Positions 27,201 through 34,274 of a DNA stretch of 64,000 nt are shown here, piece by piece (within the stretch, counting starts at the first letter, position 1; every line of letters starts with the position of its first letter). The notes under the pieces are model-generated. The model ran no database searches and was not told the origin of the DNA. It saw only the letters and a list, made by a program, of their open reading frames with translations. Source of the DNA: JANQFM01 sp035471925 (GTDB taxonomy: Bacteria; Acidobacteriota; UBA6911; RPQK01; DATIPO01). The translations under genes were made by a program, and so were the position numbers. The stretch is taken from the NCBI GenBank assembly GCA_035471925.1, contig DATIPO010000264.1:14171-78170 (forward strand). Reading direction: 5' to 3'.

Positions 27201-28899
27201 AGCTTGGTTCAACCAAGCCGGCGGACAGAGCGGCGACCGCAACTCCCCCCATTACGCCGACCTGCTGGGTGATTGGCTGACCAACCGCTACCGTCCGCTG
27301 CGCACTCAGCCCGACCAGGTCAATGGCGCTCTTGAAGGGCTGGAAGTCCTGGCTCCCGTGAATCAACGCCTCTTCTACCCCTTCGACGCTGCCGACGATG
27401 AGAACTTCACGGCCTTCGCCGCCGCCAATCTTTCCGACTCTGCGGCTCAGGTGGACTGGCAAGCCCGTTCCGCTTCGGGAGACCTCCTGGCCCAAACCAG
27501 CGAGGTCCTGGCGCCGCAGGGACAGTCCGCCCGGCTGGGGCGCGAACTTTTTCAAGGACTCGACCTGTCCGGCCGGGCCTGGGTGGGAATCGAAACGGCG
27601 CTGCCGGGAGCTCCGCTGCCCGATCAGCCCTTCTTGGCCACTTTCACCCAAAAGGGCGATTTCGCCCTGCGCCAGTTGGACGGCGGAGTGGCTTTCTCGC
27701 CACCCTCCAGCCAGCTCTTTTTCACGCGCGTCCACCATGGCCCGGGCGCCTTCCGCGGACGCGACGCATCCACTACGCTGAGCGTCGTCAACCCTCAAGA
27801 CCACCCCGTCACCCTGACCCTCCGCTGGATCCGGCCCCAGCCGGAGGCCGGCGCCATTTCATCGCAGCGGACGCTGCCGGCTCAGGGCGTCCTGCGCGAA
27901 TCGCTCGACAGCCTCTTCGCCAACGAAGACCTGCCCTTGCAGGGCGGCTATTTGAGGGTCGACGTCCAGGACGGCTACTTGGCAGCGGCCTCGCTGCTGG
28001 TCGAACTCGTCAGCGACCAAAGCATCTTCCTCCTCAACGCCACGCCCGGAAATCCGCACCGGGAGTCCTTCTCAGCCCAACTGGCGGAGGGACCGTCCAT
28101 CTTCACCAGCCTCAAGCTTGTCAACACCTCGCAACACGTCCGCAGCCTCCTCATCCACAGCCTCTCCGAGGACGGATCTCCCCTCCAGGCCCCGCTTCAA
28201 GTCGACTTAGCACCCGGCCAATCCTGGGAAGACGACCCGCTGGCGGCTGAGCAAGGCTCGATGAACGATCCGTTGGCCACCGGCCAAAGCTCGACCGATG
28301 CGCCAGCGCATGCCCCCGGCTGGACCGACGATCAGCTTGGGGCTGGCCAAAGTCCGACCGATGCGCCATCGCGTGCGCCAGGTTCAACCAACGATCCGAT
28401 AGCAGTTAAGCAAGGCTCAACCAAAGGTCCGCTGGCGGCCCAGCAAAATGCGACCCGGGTCGGATCGCTCCGCGTGACCTCCGACGGGCCGGGAGTCATC
28501 GGCGACGTCGTCTTCGGCGACCCAGTCCAGGGAAGCTTCGTCGCCGCCCTGCCCCTGCAAGGCGAACTGCTGCAACAAGCCGTCTTCCCCCACGTCGCCA
28601 ACCTGGAAGGACTCTTCTTCACCGGCTTGGCCTTCCACAATCCCTCCGAGGCAGATGCTGCTGAAATCCAAATCCGCGTCCTCTCGTCCCAAGGACAACC
28701 CACGGGCCAAGGATCGCTCTCTCTGGCCCCAGGCCAACGCCTCTCCCAAACACTCACCGAACTGATCCCTGCCACCCAGGGCCAGCAGGGAGGACTCATC
28801 CTCATCGACTCCGACCGCCCCATCGTCGCCCAAGCCCTTTTCGGCACAAACACGCTCACCCTCCTCTCCGCCGTCCCTCTCACTAACCGCGACCCATGA
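24259..28899 (+). CDS. Penicillin-acylase-family N-terminal nucleophile hydrolase with four C-terminal beta-domain repeats
   Basis: A giant protein of 1546 residues. After a basic Ser/Thr/Lys-rich stretch comes one hydrophobic export segment (about 70-95). Next is the penicillin acylase/acyl-homoserine-lactone-acylase fold, with alpha chain VKRDLDGVPHISARNDHDA and the autocatalytic cleavage site Gly359-Ser360 in GRGSNWWVLSG. Ser360 would be the N-terminal nucleophile of the beta chain. The family core ends near residue 1030. The last 510 residues contain four copies of a roughly 110-residue domain (about 1034, 1153, 1271 and 1437 onward), the third holding a low-complexity insert. The start at 24259 has GGAGG 4 nt upstream; GTG 24460 would place the signal at the N-terminus and is a real alternative. 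Substrate unknown. Confidence 0.88.
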   Translation: MLDHAKTQRADDSPETKSAERRSTATKAPATRSAVTSTAARSEKTKAISRKPASARGPSGEDSGASGVKRLAWLGLLAILALFLTALTSKPGHSQASGAGQVCCTEVLELPELHFPVTVKRDLDGVPHISARNDHDAYMVQGFLHARDRLFQMDAARRLFSGTLAELVGPEALSDDVQLRTLGFRRGAQESWAALPSWAQANLRAYAQGVNAFLESDSALPDEYAALELSRAQPWHPLDTLVILKGVLFSRTFDFTLEIELTLNLAEFQEAGESGGFDGTALFFEDIYRTQPFYPAVTASPSAESPSAAPSMAAKSVRGQLVSVKRHLGGRFLDALRRWRDRLDLSPRLRKLLSSQGRGSNWWVLSGDLTESGRPILAGDPHLDLTVPGFWYQNQLIVSGDPARGNLDASGFSVPGVPGVGIGCNQRLCWTISTNPLDLVDTFRETLMLDGQGLPTHTVYQGQPEAVQRIAQSFEVNRLGNGVLDDRLTASVGAASGGQTFIVPRRLSGPLLIVEPTGPNSGVGLSVQNTGLAATQEMRSLFLLARTTDFESFRFALDYFDTAFNFGYADVDGNIGYVATGEVPLREDLEVLQRVDGLPPYLIRDGSGSVRNEWLPAQNAEPRQSLPFAIVPRDAMPASFNPESGYLVSANNDPSGLLEDNDLFDQLRPDGGVDYLLAFSVSLRAGKINALIEDRLASGQGGFDREAAEIMQANSQFPDAEVLSPHVVQAFQRAGRAEAPPILAVLAADGELTEAVERLSRWDFSSPTGIAQGYDAGDDPESLPQPSPQEISNSVAATLYATWRSAFLRRVLGGTLQRNGITTGTPDTFEFSLAAVRRLLEDFPQSQGRGDSGLDFFHTPEDLSAEDERDLIILQSLNEALSVLSGPTLAPAFNFSSNQSDYRWGRLHRVMLNHPLGGAFSIPPSGGLSSLAPGLPGLARAGGFETIDNGPDGTLINHANSLLYDSGASPRWIARLQQPVQAWFNQAGGQSGDRNSPHYADLLGDWLTNRYRPLRTQPDQVNGALEGLEVLAPVNQRLFYPFDAADDENFTAFAAANLSDSAAQVDWQARSASGDLLAQTSEVLAPQGQSARLGRELFQGLDLSGRAWVGIETALPGAPLPDQPFLATFTQKGDFALRQLDGGVAFSPPSSQLFFTRVHHGPGAFRGRDASTTLSVVNPQDHPVTLTLRWIRPQPEAGAISSQRTLPAQGVLRESLDSLFANEDLPLQGGYLRVDVQDGYLAAASLLVELVSDQSIFLLNATPGNPHRESFSAQLAEGPSIFTSLKLVNTSQHVRSLLIHSLSEDGSPLQAPLQVDLAPGQSWEDDPLAAEQGSMNDPLATGQSSTDAPAHAPGWTDDQLGAGQSPTDAPSRAPGSTNDPIAVKQGSTKGPLAAQQNATRVGSLRVTSDGPGVIGDVVFGDPVQGSFVAALPLQGELLQQAVFPHVANLEGLFFTGLAFHNPSEADAAEIQIRVLSSQGQPTGQGSLSLAPGQRLSQTLTELIPATQGQQGGLILIDSDRPIVAQALFGTNTLTLLSAVPLTNRDP
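28231..28453 (+). repeat. Degenerate tandem repeat (30-33 bp units) inside the acylase gene
   Basis: Seven consecutive 10-11-residue units of the form (D/N)DPLAxxQxST alternating with DAPxxAPGxT occupy about protein residues 1325-1399. At DNA level two neighbouring 63-bp blocks share runs such as GGCCAAAG and TCGACCGATGCGCCA. The array interrupts the third beta-domain copy, where other copies have a short loop. Probably slipped-strand expansion forming a flexible linker. Confidence 0.75.
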
Positions 28900-29181
28900 C
28901 CCTCCATCTCCAGGAATGTCAACAGCCTGCCGCTGCACCGAAAGGCGTACTTAGGGGCTTTTTGAGACCAAGCGATTGACTTTAGTGCGCCTCTTCGCCG
29001 GCCAAGACCTTCAAACTGCCTGGTTCCTGAAAAGCAGCGAGACTCAGCGTCGTCGTTGCTCGAGCCGAACTCCCAAGAGAGTTGCGGGAAGCCCTCCAGA
29101 CCGCCGTCGAGGACGTCAAGGGCGGCTTTCGAGAGGCCTGCTAGCCGCAGCAATGTCATCGATCTCACCGCCGCTACGGCG
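28900..29181. other. Intergenic region before rplU with no gene seen
   Basis: This is the upstream 282 bp of the roughly 360-bp gap between the acylase gene and rplU. No ORF here has family resemblance or a good ribosome-binding site. GGGGCTTTTTG near 28956 could contribute to ending the acylase transcript. The rplU promoter occupies the right end. Confidence 0.5.
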
Positions 29182-29211
29182 TTGACAAGCGGATGGCGGT
29201 TTTTTTATACT
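29182..29211 (+). promoter_or_regulatory. Promoter of the rplU-rpmA-obg-nadD-rsfS cluster
   Basis: A perfect -35 TTGACA (29182-29187), an 18-bp spacer and -10 TATACT (29206-29211). It overlaps a hairpin with a T-run (ACCGCC at about 29167 pairing with GGCGGT at about 29195, then TTTTTT), which looks like a terminator for rightward readthrough. Promoter and terminator thus share bases. Confidence 0.8.
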
Positions 29212-29262
29212 TCGTGGTTTCCGGAGCCTGTGTGATTTGGCTTCGTGGAGGCGAGTAAGAAA

Positions 29263-29574
29263 GTGTACGCAATTATTCGAACCGGCGGAAAACAGTATCG
29301 GGTCAGCGAAGGCGACTCCATTAAGGTGGAGAAGCTTGAAGGCGAGGTCGGCGACGCGGTCGACTTCGAGGAAGTGTTGATGGTGGGCGGAGACGACGGC
29401 GCTCAGGTGGGATCTCCCACGCTGGAGGGCAAGGTCACCGGCACCATCGCCGAACACGGCAAGGGCAAGAAGGTCCTGGTCTTCAAGTTCAAGCGCCGCA
29501 AGATGTACCGCCGCAAGCGCGGCCATCGCCAGCCCTTCACCCGAGTCAATATTGATAAGATCCAGGTCGGCTGA
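29263..29574 (+). CDS. rplU: Large ribosomal subunit protein bL21
   Basis: A 23S rRNA-binding ribosomal protein of 103 residues. The family start YAIIRTGGKQYRV is intact, as are the C-terminal KFKRRKMYRRKRGHRQPFT basic segment and the I-K-I-type end. I choose GTG 29263, giving (M)YAIIRTGG, with GGAGG at 29247-29251. A GTG at 29245 would add six residues that the family lacks and would overlap that ribosome-binding site. The gene follows a strong promoter and is 25 bp from rpmA, the universal bacterial pairing. Confidence 0.96.
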   Translation: MYAIIRTGGKQYRVSEGDSIKVEKLEGEVGDAVDFEEVLMVGGDDGAQVGSPTLEGKVTGTIAEHGKGKKVLVFKFKRRKMYRRKRGHRQPFTRVNIDKIQVG

Positions 29575-29599
29575 CGGCCTGTTCGCGAGGAATACCGAT

Positions 29600-29857
29600 A
29601 TGTCGCACAAAAAAGGACTAGGAAGCTCCAAGAACGGACGCGACAGCAATGCTCAACGCTTGGGCGTCAAGCGCTTCGCCGGCCAGAACGTGACGGGCGG
29701 AAGCATCTTGGTGCGCCAGCGGGGCACGCCCATCAAGCCCGGCAAGAACGTGGGACGCGGCAAAGACGACACGCTTTTCGCCACCGTCGACGGCGTAGTG
29801 TCCTACCAAAACCGCGGACGCCGCGGCAAGTTCGTCCACGTCCTCCCCGCCGAGTAG
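29600..29857 (+). CDS. rpmA: Large ribosomal subunit protein bL27
   Basis: A protein of 85 residues located near the peptidyl transferase centre. It begins MSHKKGLGSSKNGRDSN, with the highly conserved GSSKNGRDS box and then GSILVRQRGT. The N-terminus lacks the cleavable extension found in Firmicutes. The in-frame ATG at 29552 would add unrelated residues. The order rplU-rpmA-obg is typical of most bacteria. Confidence 0.97.
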   Translation: MSHKKGLGSSKNGRDSNAQRLGVKRFAGQNVTGGSILVRQRGTPIKPGKNVGRGKDDTLFATVDGVVSYQNRGRRGKFVHVLPAE

Positions 29858-30062
29858 GCTGCGCAACGACCGACTTCCAAGACCAACTCCCAAGCGGATG
29901 CTGCGAAGCTGCGCAAGAGGCGGGGATCTCGGCGGCTCCGGCGGCCATTGGCACCAAGCTTCAGCCGCCTCACGCGGGAAGGCCCCGAACTCTGATTTGG
30001 TCCGGCTCAGCTTCGTTGAACTTGTGAGTTGGGAGTTGGAGGTTGGGAATCGCGTCTTCGCT

Positions 30063-31139
30063 GTGTTCATCGATCAAGCCACCATTGAGGTCAAGGCCGG
30101 AGACGGCGGCAACGGCGTGGTAGCCTTCCGGCGCGAGAAGTTCGTCCCCAAGGGCGGACCCTCGGGCGGCGACGGCGGACGCGGCGGCGACGTTTACCTG
30201 GAAAGCAGCGAGCACCTCAACACCCTGCTCCCCTTCCGCTACAAACGCCACTTCAAGTCCCAACGCGGACGCCACGGCGAGGGCAGCAAGCGCAAAGGCG
30301 CCGACGGCGAAGAACTGGTACTGGAAGTCCCGGTGGGCACGCTGGTTTACGACGCCGAATCGACGCTCGATGAGCCCATCCACGACTTCACCCGCGCGGG
30401 AGAGCGGTTGCTGGTTGCCAAGGGCGGCGACGGCGGACGCGGAAACGCCCGCTTCGCCACCTCCACCAACCAAGCGCCACGCCGGGCGGAGGAAGGCTGG
30501 CCGGGCCAGCAACGCCACCTGCGTCTGGAACTCAAAGTGTTGGCCGACGTCGGACTGCTGGGCTATCCCAACGCCGGCAAGTCGACCCTGATCTCGCGCC
30601 TGTCGGAGGCCAAGCCCAAGATCGCCGATTACCCCTTCACAACCCTGACCCCCAACTTGGGAGTGGTGCCCTACGGCGAATACGGCAGCTTCGTGATGGC
30701 CGACATCCCCGGACTCATCGAAGGCGCCAGCGAGGGCAGCGGACTGGGGCATCAGTTCTTGCGCCACGTGGAGCGCACCCGGGTGCTGGTCCACTTGGTG
30801 GACGTCTCAGCGCTGGGTCCCGAAGAGCCAGGCCAAGCATTTCAATCCATCAACCGCGAGTTGGGACTCTACGACCCGGCGATGCTGGACAAGCCGATGC
30901 TGGCGGCCGCCTCAAAAGCCGACGCCGCCGAGGAAGAGCGGCTTGAGCGCTTTGAGGCCTACTGCCGCCAAGAGGACATTCCCTTCTTCCTGATTTCCTC
31001 GGTGCAGGGACAAGGGCTGGACGCCTTGAAGCACGCCATCGTCAAGGCCCTCAAGCGCTCCCGCGAGGCAGACCTGCGACAGGGTGAAGAAGTAGAGTTT
31101 GCTGGAGAATGGAGCGAGGAGGAGGACTGGAGCGAGTGA
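30063..31139 (+). CDS. obg: GTPase Obg/CgtA
   Basis: A 50S-associated GTPase (358 residues) involved in late ribosome assembly and the stringent response. The glycine-rich Obg fold spans about 1-158 (KAGDGGNGVVAFRREKF, GGPSGGDGGRGGDV). The G domain shows GYPNAGKST, the switch segment YPFTTLTP, DIPGLIEGA, and SKAD as the G4 motif in place of NKxD. The C-terminus is short and acidic (EFAGEWSEEEDWSE) with no OCT domain. GTG 30063 gives the family start MFIDQATIEV; a longer open frame upstream lacks similarity. It overlaps nadD by 4 bp. Confidence 0.95.
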   Translation: MFIDQATIEVKAGDGGNGVVAFRREKFVPKGGPSGGDGGRGGDVYLESSEHLNTLLPFRYKRHFKSQRGRHGEGSKRKGADGEELVLEVPVGTLVYDAESTLDEPIHDFTRAGERLLVAKGGDGGRGNARFATSTNQAPRRAEEGWPGQQRHLRLELKVLADVGLLGYPNAGKSTLISRLSEAKPKIADYPFTTLTPNLGVVPYGEYGSFVMADIPGLIEGASEGSGLGHQFLRHVERTRVLVHLVDVSALGPEEPGQAFQSINRELGLYDPAMLDKPMLAAASKADAAEEERLERFEAYCRQEDIPFFLISSVQGQGLDALKHAIVKALKRSREADLRQGEEVEFAGEWSEEEDWSE

Positions 31140-31792
31140 GAGTCGGCATCTTGGGCGGGACCTTCGATCCGGTCCACGCCGGACATCTCGACGTGGCCCG
31201 CAAAGTCATGCGGCTGCAAGATCTGGACCGGGTTCTGCTGCTGGTCGCGCGGCGTCCGCCCCACAAGCGCCAACGCTCCCTGGCCGGCCCCTTTCACCGC
31301 TTCGCCATGGCGGCGCTGGCCACTCAAGAGGACGAAGGATTGTTGCCCTGCGCCTGGGAACTGAAGCGTCCGGCGCCCTCTTATACCATCGAAGCTTTGA
31401 ATCACTTCCGGCAGCGGCATCCTACGTGGAGCCTCACGTTTATTGCCGGAAGCGATTCGCTCAAGGAACTGCATTCCTGGAGGGACTATGCTAAACTTCT
31501 GCAAGAGTTTAGTTTCACGTTTGTACAACGTCCCGGAGAAACGGTCGATTTGAAATCGCTGGAACTGCCCACTCCGTTGCGCGAGAGGATCACAACCGCC
31601 GACGTCTCCGAACCTCTCGACATCCATCCGGGAACTTCCCTTCTCATCCGCCTGGACGCGCCGGACGTCAGTTCGACTCGTCTGCGCCAAACTCTCTCAT
31701 CCGGCGGGACTCCGAAGGACGGCGCCATGCCTGATTCCGTGCTTCGCTACGCCCGCAAGTTCGGGTTGTATGAAAGAAGTCAAGACGATTAA
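31136..31792 (+). CDS. nadD: Nicotinate-mononucleotide adenylyltransferase
   Basis: Transfers AMP from ATP to nicotinate mononucleotide in NAD synthesis. The nucleotidyltransferase motif GTFDPVHAGHL, the middle FIAGSDSL and the C-terminal VSSTRLR match NadD. The GTG at 31136 overlaps the obg stop as GTGA and has GGAG 6 nt upstream, giving 218 residues. An ATG at 31109 would overlap obg by 31 bp. It also overlaps rsfS by 23 bp, so obg, nadD and rsfS are probably translated in a coupled way. Confidence 0.94.
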   Translation: MRVGILGGTFDPVHAGHLDVARKVMRLQDLDRVLLLVARRPPHKRQRSLAGPFHRFAMAALATQEDEGLLPCAWELKRPAPSYTIEALNHFRQRHPTWSLTFIAGSDSLKELHSWRDYAKLLQEFSFTFVQRPGETVDLKSLELPTPLRERITTADVSEPLDIHPGTSLLIRLDAPDVSSTRLRQTLSSGGTPKDGAMPDSVLRYARKFGLYERSQDD

Positions 31793-32153
31793 GAGCAAAC
31801 CGAAGCAAGACACCAAAGCCGTCCTGCAGCAAATCTGCAGAATCATCAGCGACAAAAAAGGAGAGGAGATTCTGGTGCTGGATGTATCTGACATCGCCTC
31901 TTTTACTTCCTACTTGCTCATTTGCGAGGGCCGCAATCAGCGTCAGAACCAAGCCATAGCCGAGTCTGTGGTGGAGGGGCTGAAGAAGGAATACGGCCTG
32001 CGTCCCAGCCATATCGAAGGCAAAGGCGACGCCAAGTGGATCTTGCTCGACTACCTGGAATTCGTCATCCACATCTTCCAACCGGAAACCCGCGACTTCT
32101 ACAGCATCGACAAGTTGTGGGGCGACGGCACCCGCCTGGAAATGTCGGCCTAA
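31770..32153 (+). CDS. rsfS: Ribosomal silencing factor RsfS (Iojap/YbeB)
   Basis: A protein of 127 residues that binds uL14 and blocks subunit joining when nutrients are scarce. It shows VLDVSDIASFTSYLLICEGRN-type family blocks, then HIEGKGDAKWILLDYLEFVIHIF and a final YSIDKLWGD. The gene overlaps the end of nadD by 23 bp and ends 6 bp from the converging peptidase gene, so it closes the rplU cluster. Confidence 0.95.
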   Translation: MKEVKTIKSKPKQDTKAVLQQICRIISDKKGEEILVLDVSDIASFTSYLLICEGRNQRQNQAIAESVVEGLKKEYGLRPSHIEGKGDAKWILLDYLEFVIHIFQPETRDFYSIDKLWGDGTRLEMSA

Positions 32154-32159
32154 GCTGCC

Positions 32160-34196
32160 TCAGCGTCCGTCCGAAGTGTCGGCGGACTCCTGGTTCCAGA
32201 TCCACTGTTCGAACCATTCCCAGTTATGGGTCAGGGCCGCCAAGCGCTCCTTGGGCTTGCTGATGCCGTGGCCGAAGCCCTTGTAGATGATCAGCTTGCT
32301 GGGGACGCCCTGATCCTGCAGTCCCCGGTAGAGCTTGTAGGCGTTGGGCGTGGGCACCCGCCGGTCGAACTCGCCATGCTGGATCAAGGTGGGCGTGCGC
32401 GCCTTCTTGATATGGGTCATGGGCGAGGTTTTGCGGTAGACCTCGGGATCGTCCCAAGGATCGTCGCCCAGATAATGCAGCGTGAAGGGCGTGATGTCGG
32501 TCTGGTAGTAGTAGGTGACCCAATCGGAAATGCCGGCGCCCACGCTGGTGGCGGCAAAGCGGTCGGAGAAAGTCGTGATGAAGGCGCTGATGTAACCTCC
32601 CTGGCTCCAGCCCATGGCCGCCACCCGGTCGCGGTCGGCGAGTCCCTGCGCGATGAGGTGATCGACGCCTGACAGCACGTCCCAGTAATCGCCCACTCCC
32701 AAGTTGCGGTAGTTGAGCTTGCGGAAGTCGGCTCCGAAACCGGCGCTGCCGCGGTAGTTGGGAAGCAGCACCAAAGCACCCCGCGAAACCCACTGCTCGA
32801 TGGGATAGATGCCGTTGTAGCGGTCGACCCGCTGGGGATAGGAGATGCCGGTAGGCCCTCCATGGATGATCACGAAGAGGGGATAACGCTTGGACGAATC
32901 GAAGTCCTCGGGTTTGATGAGGACCCCGGTGATTTCGGTTCCGTCGCGGCTCTCCCAGGCGATGGTTTCCTTGTGGGCCAGCTTCCAGCCGTCGAGCTGC
33001 TCGTTGAAGCCGGTGAGGAGCGAGGCCTCATAGTCGTCCACAGGAGAAATGAAGACTTCGGGGTAGCTCTCCGCCGAAACCAGGCTGAACGCCATGCGCG
33101 AGGCGTCGGGATTAAGGTCGATCGACTGAATCACCTGATCGCCCGGCGTCAGATTCCGCACCGCGCCCGACTCCGGCGAAAGGCGGAAAAGGTGGCGCGA
33201 CATGCCCTGATAAGCCGTGAAGTGGATACCCCTGGAACTCCAATCCAACAGCCGGGCGTCCTCGTCGAAAGACCCGGTCAGGTTAACGATAGGGCCGCCC
33301 TGAACGGGGATGGCGGCGATCTCGGTGTTGACGAAGTAAACCTCGGTGCCCATCGAAGTGTTGAAGGCCACCCGGGTTCCGTCGGGCGAAAAGACCGGAT
33401 TGGAATCGGGCCCCTCCTGGTCGACCAGTATGCTGATCTCGCCGCCTTCAACCTCCACCACGAACAAGTCGGTCTTGGAAAAGGACTTGATGCGCGAGTC
33501 GGGCGCGGCCGAAAAGGCGATGCTGGAACCATCGGGCGAAAAGGCCATCCCGGCGATGTGCTTGTCCTCGTCGCCCACCAGCTTGCGGGCCTCTCCATCC
33601 TCGATTCCCTGGATCCACAGGTGGCTGATCTCGAAGTCCTCATCGACGACGGTAAACTTGCCGTACTTCTCTTCCCGCTCTTTGCTGGCCTCGCTCTGCT
33701 CGTCGCGGGCCAGGAAAGCAATGCTCTGCGAATCGGGCGCCCATTCGTAGCTCTGGACGCCTTCCTTGGCCTCGGTCACTTGCCGGGCTTCACCACCAGC
33801 CAGCGGCAGCAGGTAGACCTGGCTCTTCTCTTCCCGCGCCGAGAGGAAGGACAGCCACTGTCCGTCGGGCGAAAACTGCGGGGACGACGAAGACTTCTCG
33901 CCGAAGGTCATCTGGCGGGGCTCGTCATCGGGACTTGCCGCCATCCAGATCTGGCTGACGTAGCTGTTCTCTTCCCAGTCCGGCTCTCGAACCACGAAGG
34001 CTACCTTGCTTCCGTCCGGCGAAATGACCACCGAAGAAGGCGCCTTCAAGTTCAAGATGTCCTCAAACTCGGGAACTTTCTCTTGAGCTTCGTCCTCAGC
34101 CTCCTGCCCCACAACCCATCCGAAGCCGAACACCAGAGCCACCGTCAAAGCAGCAGACGCCAAGCGCCGCCAATCCTTCATCCGTTCCAATGCCAT
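32160..34196 (-). CDS. Exported S9-family (prolyl oligopeptidase-type) peptidase
   Basis: A protein of 678 residues from ATG 34196 (GGAGGG upstream). It has a signal peptide (LASAALTVALVFGFGWVVGQ), a WD40/TolB-like beta-propeller of repeated SPDGxxxAF units (about 45-400), and an alpha/beta-hydrolase domain. Ser531 lies in GWSQGGY, the acidic residue in HGEFDRRVP and the His in GFGHGI. The closest group is dipeptidyl/acylaminoacyl-peptidase-like S9 enzymes, which trim oligopeptides in the periplasm. Its own promoter lies at 34226-34255. It is transcribed alone and converges on rsfS. Confidence 0.92.
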   Translation of the reverse strand: MALERMKDWRRLASAALTVALVFGFGWVVGQEAEDEAQEKVPEFEDILNLKAPSSVVISPDGSKVAFVVREPDWEENSYVSQIWMAASPDDEPRQMTFGEKSSSSPQFSPDGQWLSFLSAREEKSQVYLLPLAGGEARQVTEAKEGVQSYEWAPDSQSIAFLARDEQSEASKEREEKYGKFTVVDEDFEISHLWIQGIEDGEARKLVGDEDKHIAGMAFSPDGSSIAFSAAPDSRIKSFSKTDLFVVEVEGGEISILVDQEGPDSNPVFSPDGTRVAFNTSMGTEVYFVNTEIAAIPVQGGPIVNLTGSFDEDARLLDWSSRGIHFTAYQGMSRHLFRLSPESGAVRNLTPGDQVIQSIDLNPDASRMAFSLVSAESYPEVFISPVDDYEASLLTGFNEQLDGWKLAHKETIAWESRDGTEITGVLIKPEDFDSSKRYPLFVIIHGGPTGISYPQRVDRYNGIYPIEQWVSRGALVLLPNYRGSAGFGADFRKLNYRNLGVGDYWDVLSGVDHLIAQGLADRDRVAAMGWSQGGYISAFITTFSDRFAATSVGAGISDWVTYYYQTDITPFTLHYLGDDPWDDPEVYRKTSPMTHIKKARTPTLIQHGEFDRRVPTPNAYKLYRGLQDQGVPSKLIIYKGFGHGISKPKERLAALTHNWEWFEQWIWNQESADTSDGR

Positions 34197-34225
34197 GGCA
34201 CATCCCTCCGTATGGTTATCGGTCA

Positions 34226-34255
34226 AGTCTAGTCTTCGGCGGGATGAACGGTCAA
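34226..34255 (-). promoter_or_regulatory. Promoter of the S9 peptidase gene
   Basis: Minus-strand -35 TTGACC (34255-34250), 18-bp spacer, -10 TAGACT (34231-34226). The leader would be about 20 nt and still contain the GGAGGG ribosome-binding site. Confidence 0.6.
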
Positions 34256-34274
34256 TGCAAGAAGCGAGATTCGG

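Noticed and set aside
28231..28453. CRISPR array
   Set aside because: Units are contiguous, degenerate, multiples of three and in frame within a coding sequence; there are no spacers and no cas genes.
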